NCBI GenBank assembly: GCA_005773095.1 | Contig: SXHT01000272.1 | Coordinates: 1-6,693, forward strand | Origin: Planctomycetaceae bacterium | Lineage (GTDB): Bacteria; Planctomycetota; Planctomycetia; Pirellulales; PALSA-1355 | Length of the DNA stretch: 6,693 bases | Reading direction: 5' to 3' | Part shown: piece by piece, positions 5,515 to 6,693 of the stretch | How positions within the stretch are numbered: the first letter of the stretch is position 1 | How the letters are laid out: each line of letters begins with the position of its first letter | Notes under the pieces: model-generated | Told to the model about the DNA's origin: nothing | What the model saw: the letters and a program-made list of their open reading frames with translations, nothing else | The model's database searches: none | Program-made: the position numbers and the translations under genes

Positions 5515-6693
5515 TTACCCATTCACTTCAAACGAGATGCCCTGGGCGAGCGGCAAGTCTTTCGAGTAGTTGATCGTGTTGGTGGCCCGGCGCATGTAGT
5601 TTTTCCAGGCGTCGGAGCCGCTTTCTCGGCCGCCGCCGGATTGTTTTTCGCCCCCGAAGGCGCCGCCAATCTCGGCGCCGCTGGTGCCGATGTTGACGTT
5701 TGCAATGCCGCAGTCGCTGCCGGCCGGCGATAAAAACCATTCGGCTTCGCGGACGTCGCCGGTGAAAATCGCGCTGGCCAGGCCCTGGGGGACGGAATTG
5801 TGAATCGCAACAGCCTCCTCCCAATCGCGATACGTCATCAGGTAGAGAATCGGAGCAAAGGTTTCCTCGTTCACGATCGGGGCCGCTGGTGAAATCTCCA
5901 CAATCGCGGGTCGCACATAGACGCCGCCGGCTGGCACACTCTTGGTCACACGTTCACCGCCAAAGACGGTTCCGCCCTGCTGCTTCGCTCTTTCCATTGC
6001 GGTCTGCATGGCGCCGCCAGCCGCCGCGTCGATCAGCGGACCGACGAGCACGCCCGGCTCGCGCGGATCACCGATCGGCAAGCGGGAATAGATATGCTTC
6101 AAGCGACCGACAACCGAGGCAGCGACGGATTCATGGACGATCAGCCGGCGCAGCGTCGTGCAGCGCTGGCCGCAGGTGCCGGCGGCTGCGAATACGATGG
6201 CGCGCACGGCAAGCTCAAGATCCGCGGACGGGGCGAGAATCAGCGCATTGTTGCCGCCGAGCTCCAAGAGCGATCGTGCGAGCCGCCTGGCGACTGCTTC
6301 CCCGACACGACGCCCCATTTGCACGGAGCCGGTCGCCGAGATCAGCGGCAGCTCTTCGGAGGCCGCCAGCTGCTCGCCAACGCTCTTGCCATCGCCGATG
6401 ACGACGCCTGACAGTCCAGCAGGCGCTTCGGGGAAGTCCGCCATAAGTTCATCGACAAGCTGTTGGCAGGCAAGGGCGCAAAGCGGTGCTTTTTCCGAAG
6501 GCTTCCAGACCAGCGGATCGCCGCAGACCAAGGCCAGCATCGCGTTCCAGGCCCACACCGCCACCGGGAAATTGAAGGCCGTAATCACGCCGATCGGACC
6601 GAGCGGATGCCACTGTTCCATCATGCGGTGTCCGGGGCGTTCGCTGGCGATGGTCCGTCCGTGCAGTTGACGCGACAAGCCAACGGCAAAGTC
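5515..6693 (-). CDS. amaB: ALDH7-family aldehyde dehydrogenase (probable L-piperideine-6-carboxylate / aminoadipate-semialdehyde dehydrogenase), 5' end outside window
   Basis: 392 residues are visible, starting DFAVGLSRQLHGRTIASERP at the edge. The frame continues beyond it, so the TTG at 6676-6678 is internal and not the start. Family length is about 500, so roughly 110-120 N-terminal residues are missing. Key residues: Asn in AFNFPV (about visible residue 41), the NAD-binding KPSEK (64-68), Glu in LLELGGN (about 144) and the nucleophile Cys in GQRCTT (about 178). The C-terminus GEKQSGGGRESGSDAWKNYM followed by RRATNTINYS is diagnostic of ALDH7 (antiquitin-like) enzymes. Known role: NAD-dependent oxidation of aminoadipate semialdehyde/piperideine-6-carboxylate to 2-aminoadipate in lysine breakdown, in the cytosol. 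The symbol rests on family membership. Substrate is inferred, since no lysine-pathway neighbour is visible. The stop TAA (5515-5517) abuts repeat copy 2 with no spacer. Confidence 0.93.
   Translation of the reverse strand, partial: DFAVGLSRQLHGRTIASERPGHRMMEQWHPLGPIGVITAFNFPVAVWAWNAMLALVCGDPLVWKPSEKAPLCALACQQLVDELMADFPEAPAGLSGVVIGDGKSVGEQLAASEELPLISATGSVQMGRRVGEAVARRLARSLLELGGNNALILAPSADLELAVRAIVFAAAGTCGQRCTTLRRLIVHESVAASVVGRLKHIYSRLPIGDPREPGVLVGPLIDAAAGGAMQTAMERAKQQGGTVFGGERVTKSVPAGGVYVRPAIVEISPAAPIVNEETFAPILYLMTYRDWEEAVAIHNSVPQGLASAIFTGDVREAEWFLSPAGSDCGIANVNIGTSGAEIGGAFGGEKQSGGGRESGSDAWKNYMRRATNTINYSKDLPLAQGISFEVNG

Noticed and set aside
6676..6678. TTG at 6678 as the start of the aldehyde dehydrogenase
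   Set aside because: The frame stays open and homologous (DFAVG) to the window edge, so the true start lies outside.

Overview
The window looks like chromosomal DNA from a planctomycete, probably of the Pirellulales type. The evidence is the combination of a DUF1559 pseudopilin-like protein, a PEP-CTERM secreted protein, a REP-associated (Y1/IS200-like) transposase and GC-rich coding sequence with scattered repeats. This is a judgement from gene families, not a database match.

Left half (1-3605), all main genes on the minus strand. In transcription order: a full-length chromate transporter (chrA), then directly behind it the first ~28 codons of chrB. That chrB stub is frameshifted in a C run and cut off by what looks like the start of an IS66 transposase gene in the opposite orientation. 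Next come a secreted YWTD-like beta-propeller protein with a PEP-CTERM anchor, the C-terminal half of a thioredoxin reductase/type-2 ferredoxin-NADP reductase-like flavoprotein that has lost its front, and at the edge the start of a REP-associated transposase. The transposase's catalytic HUH motif appears to be overwritten by an 18-bp perfect palindrome. This half therefore shows repeated damage: two truncated genes, one frameshift, one insertion fragment and one altered transposase.

Middle (3606-4349): about 740 bp without a convincing gene. It holds an 11-C homopolymer, a 137-bp repeat with nested inverted repeats, a second and unrelated 135-bp stretch bounded by imperfect inverted arms, and a GC-rich hairpin just before the next gene.

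Right part (4350-6693): a DUF1559 gene on the plus strand converges on an ALDH7-family aldehyde dehydrogenase on the minus strand, which runs off the right edge. The entire space between their stop codons is a second copy of the 137-bp repeat. Its first bases supply the DUF1559 stop codon and its last base touches the dehydrogenase stop codon. The two copies are about 90 % identical by eye, have the same length and orientation, and bracket the DUF1559 gene.

The genes do not form one pathway. chrA is a metal-oxyanion transporter, the ALDH suggests lysine/aminoadipate catabolism, and the DUF1559 and PEP-CTERM proteins are envelope or secreted proteins. The most unusual content is the repeat family and its placement, followed by the broken chrB and the palindrome in the transposase.
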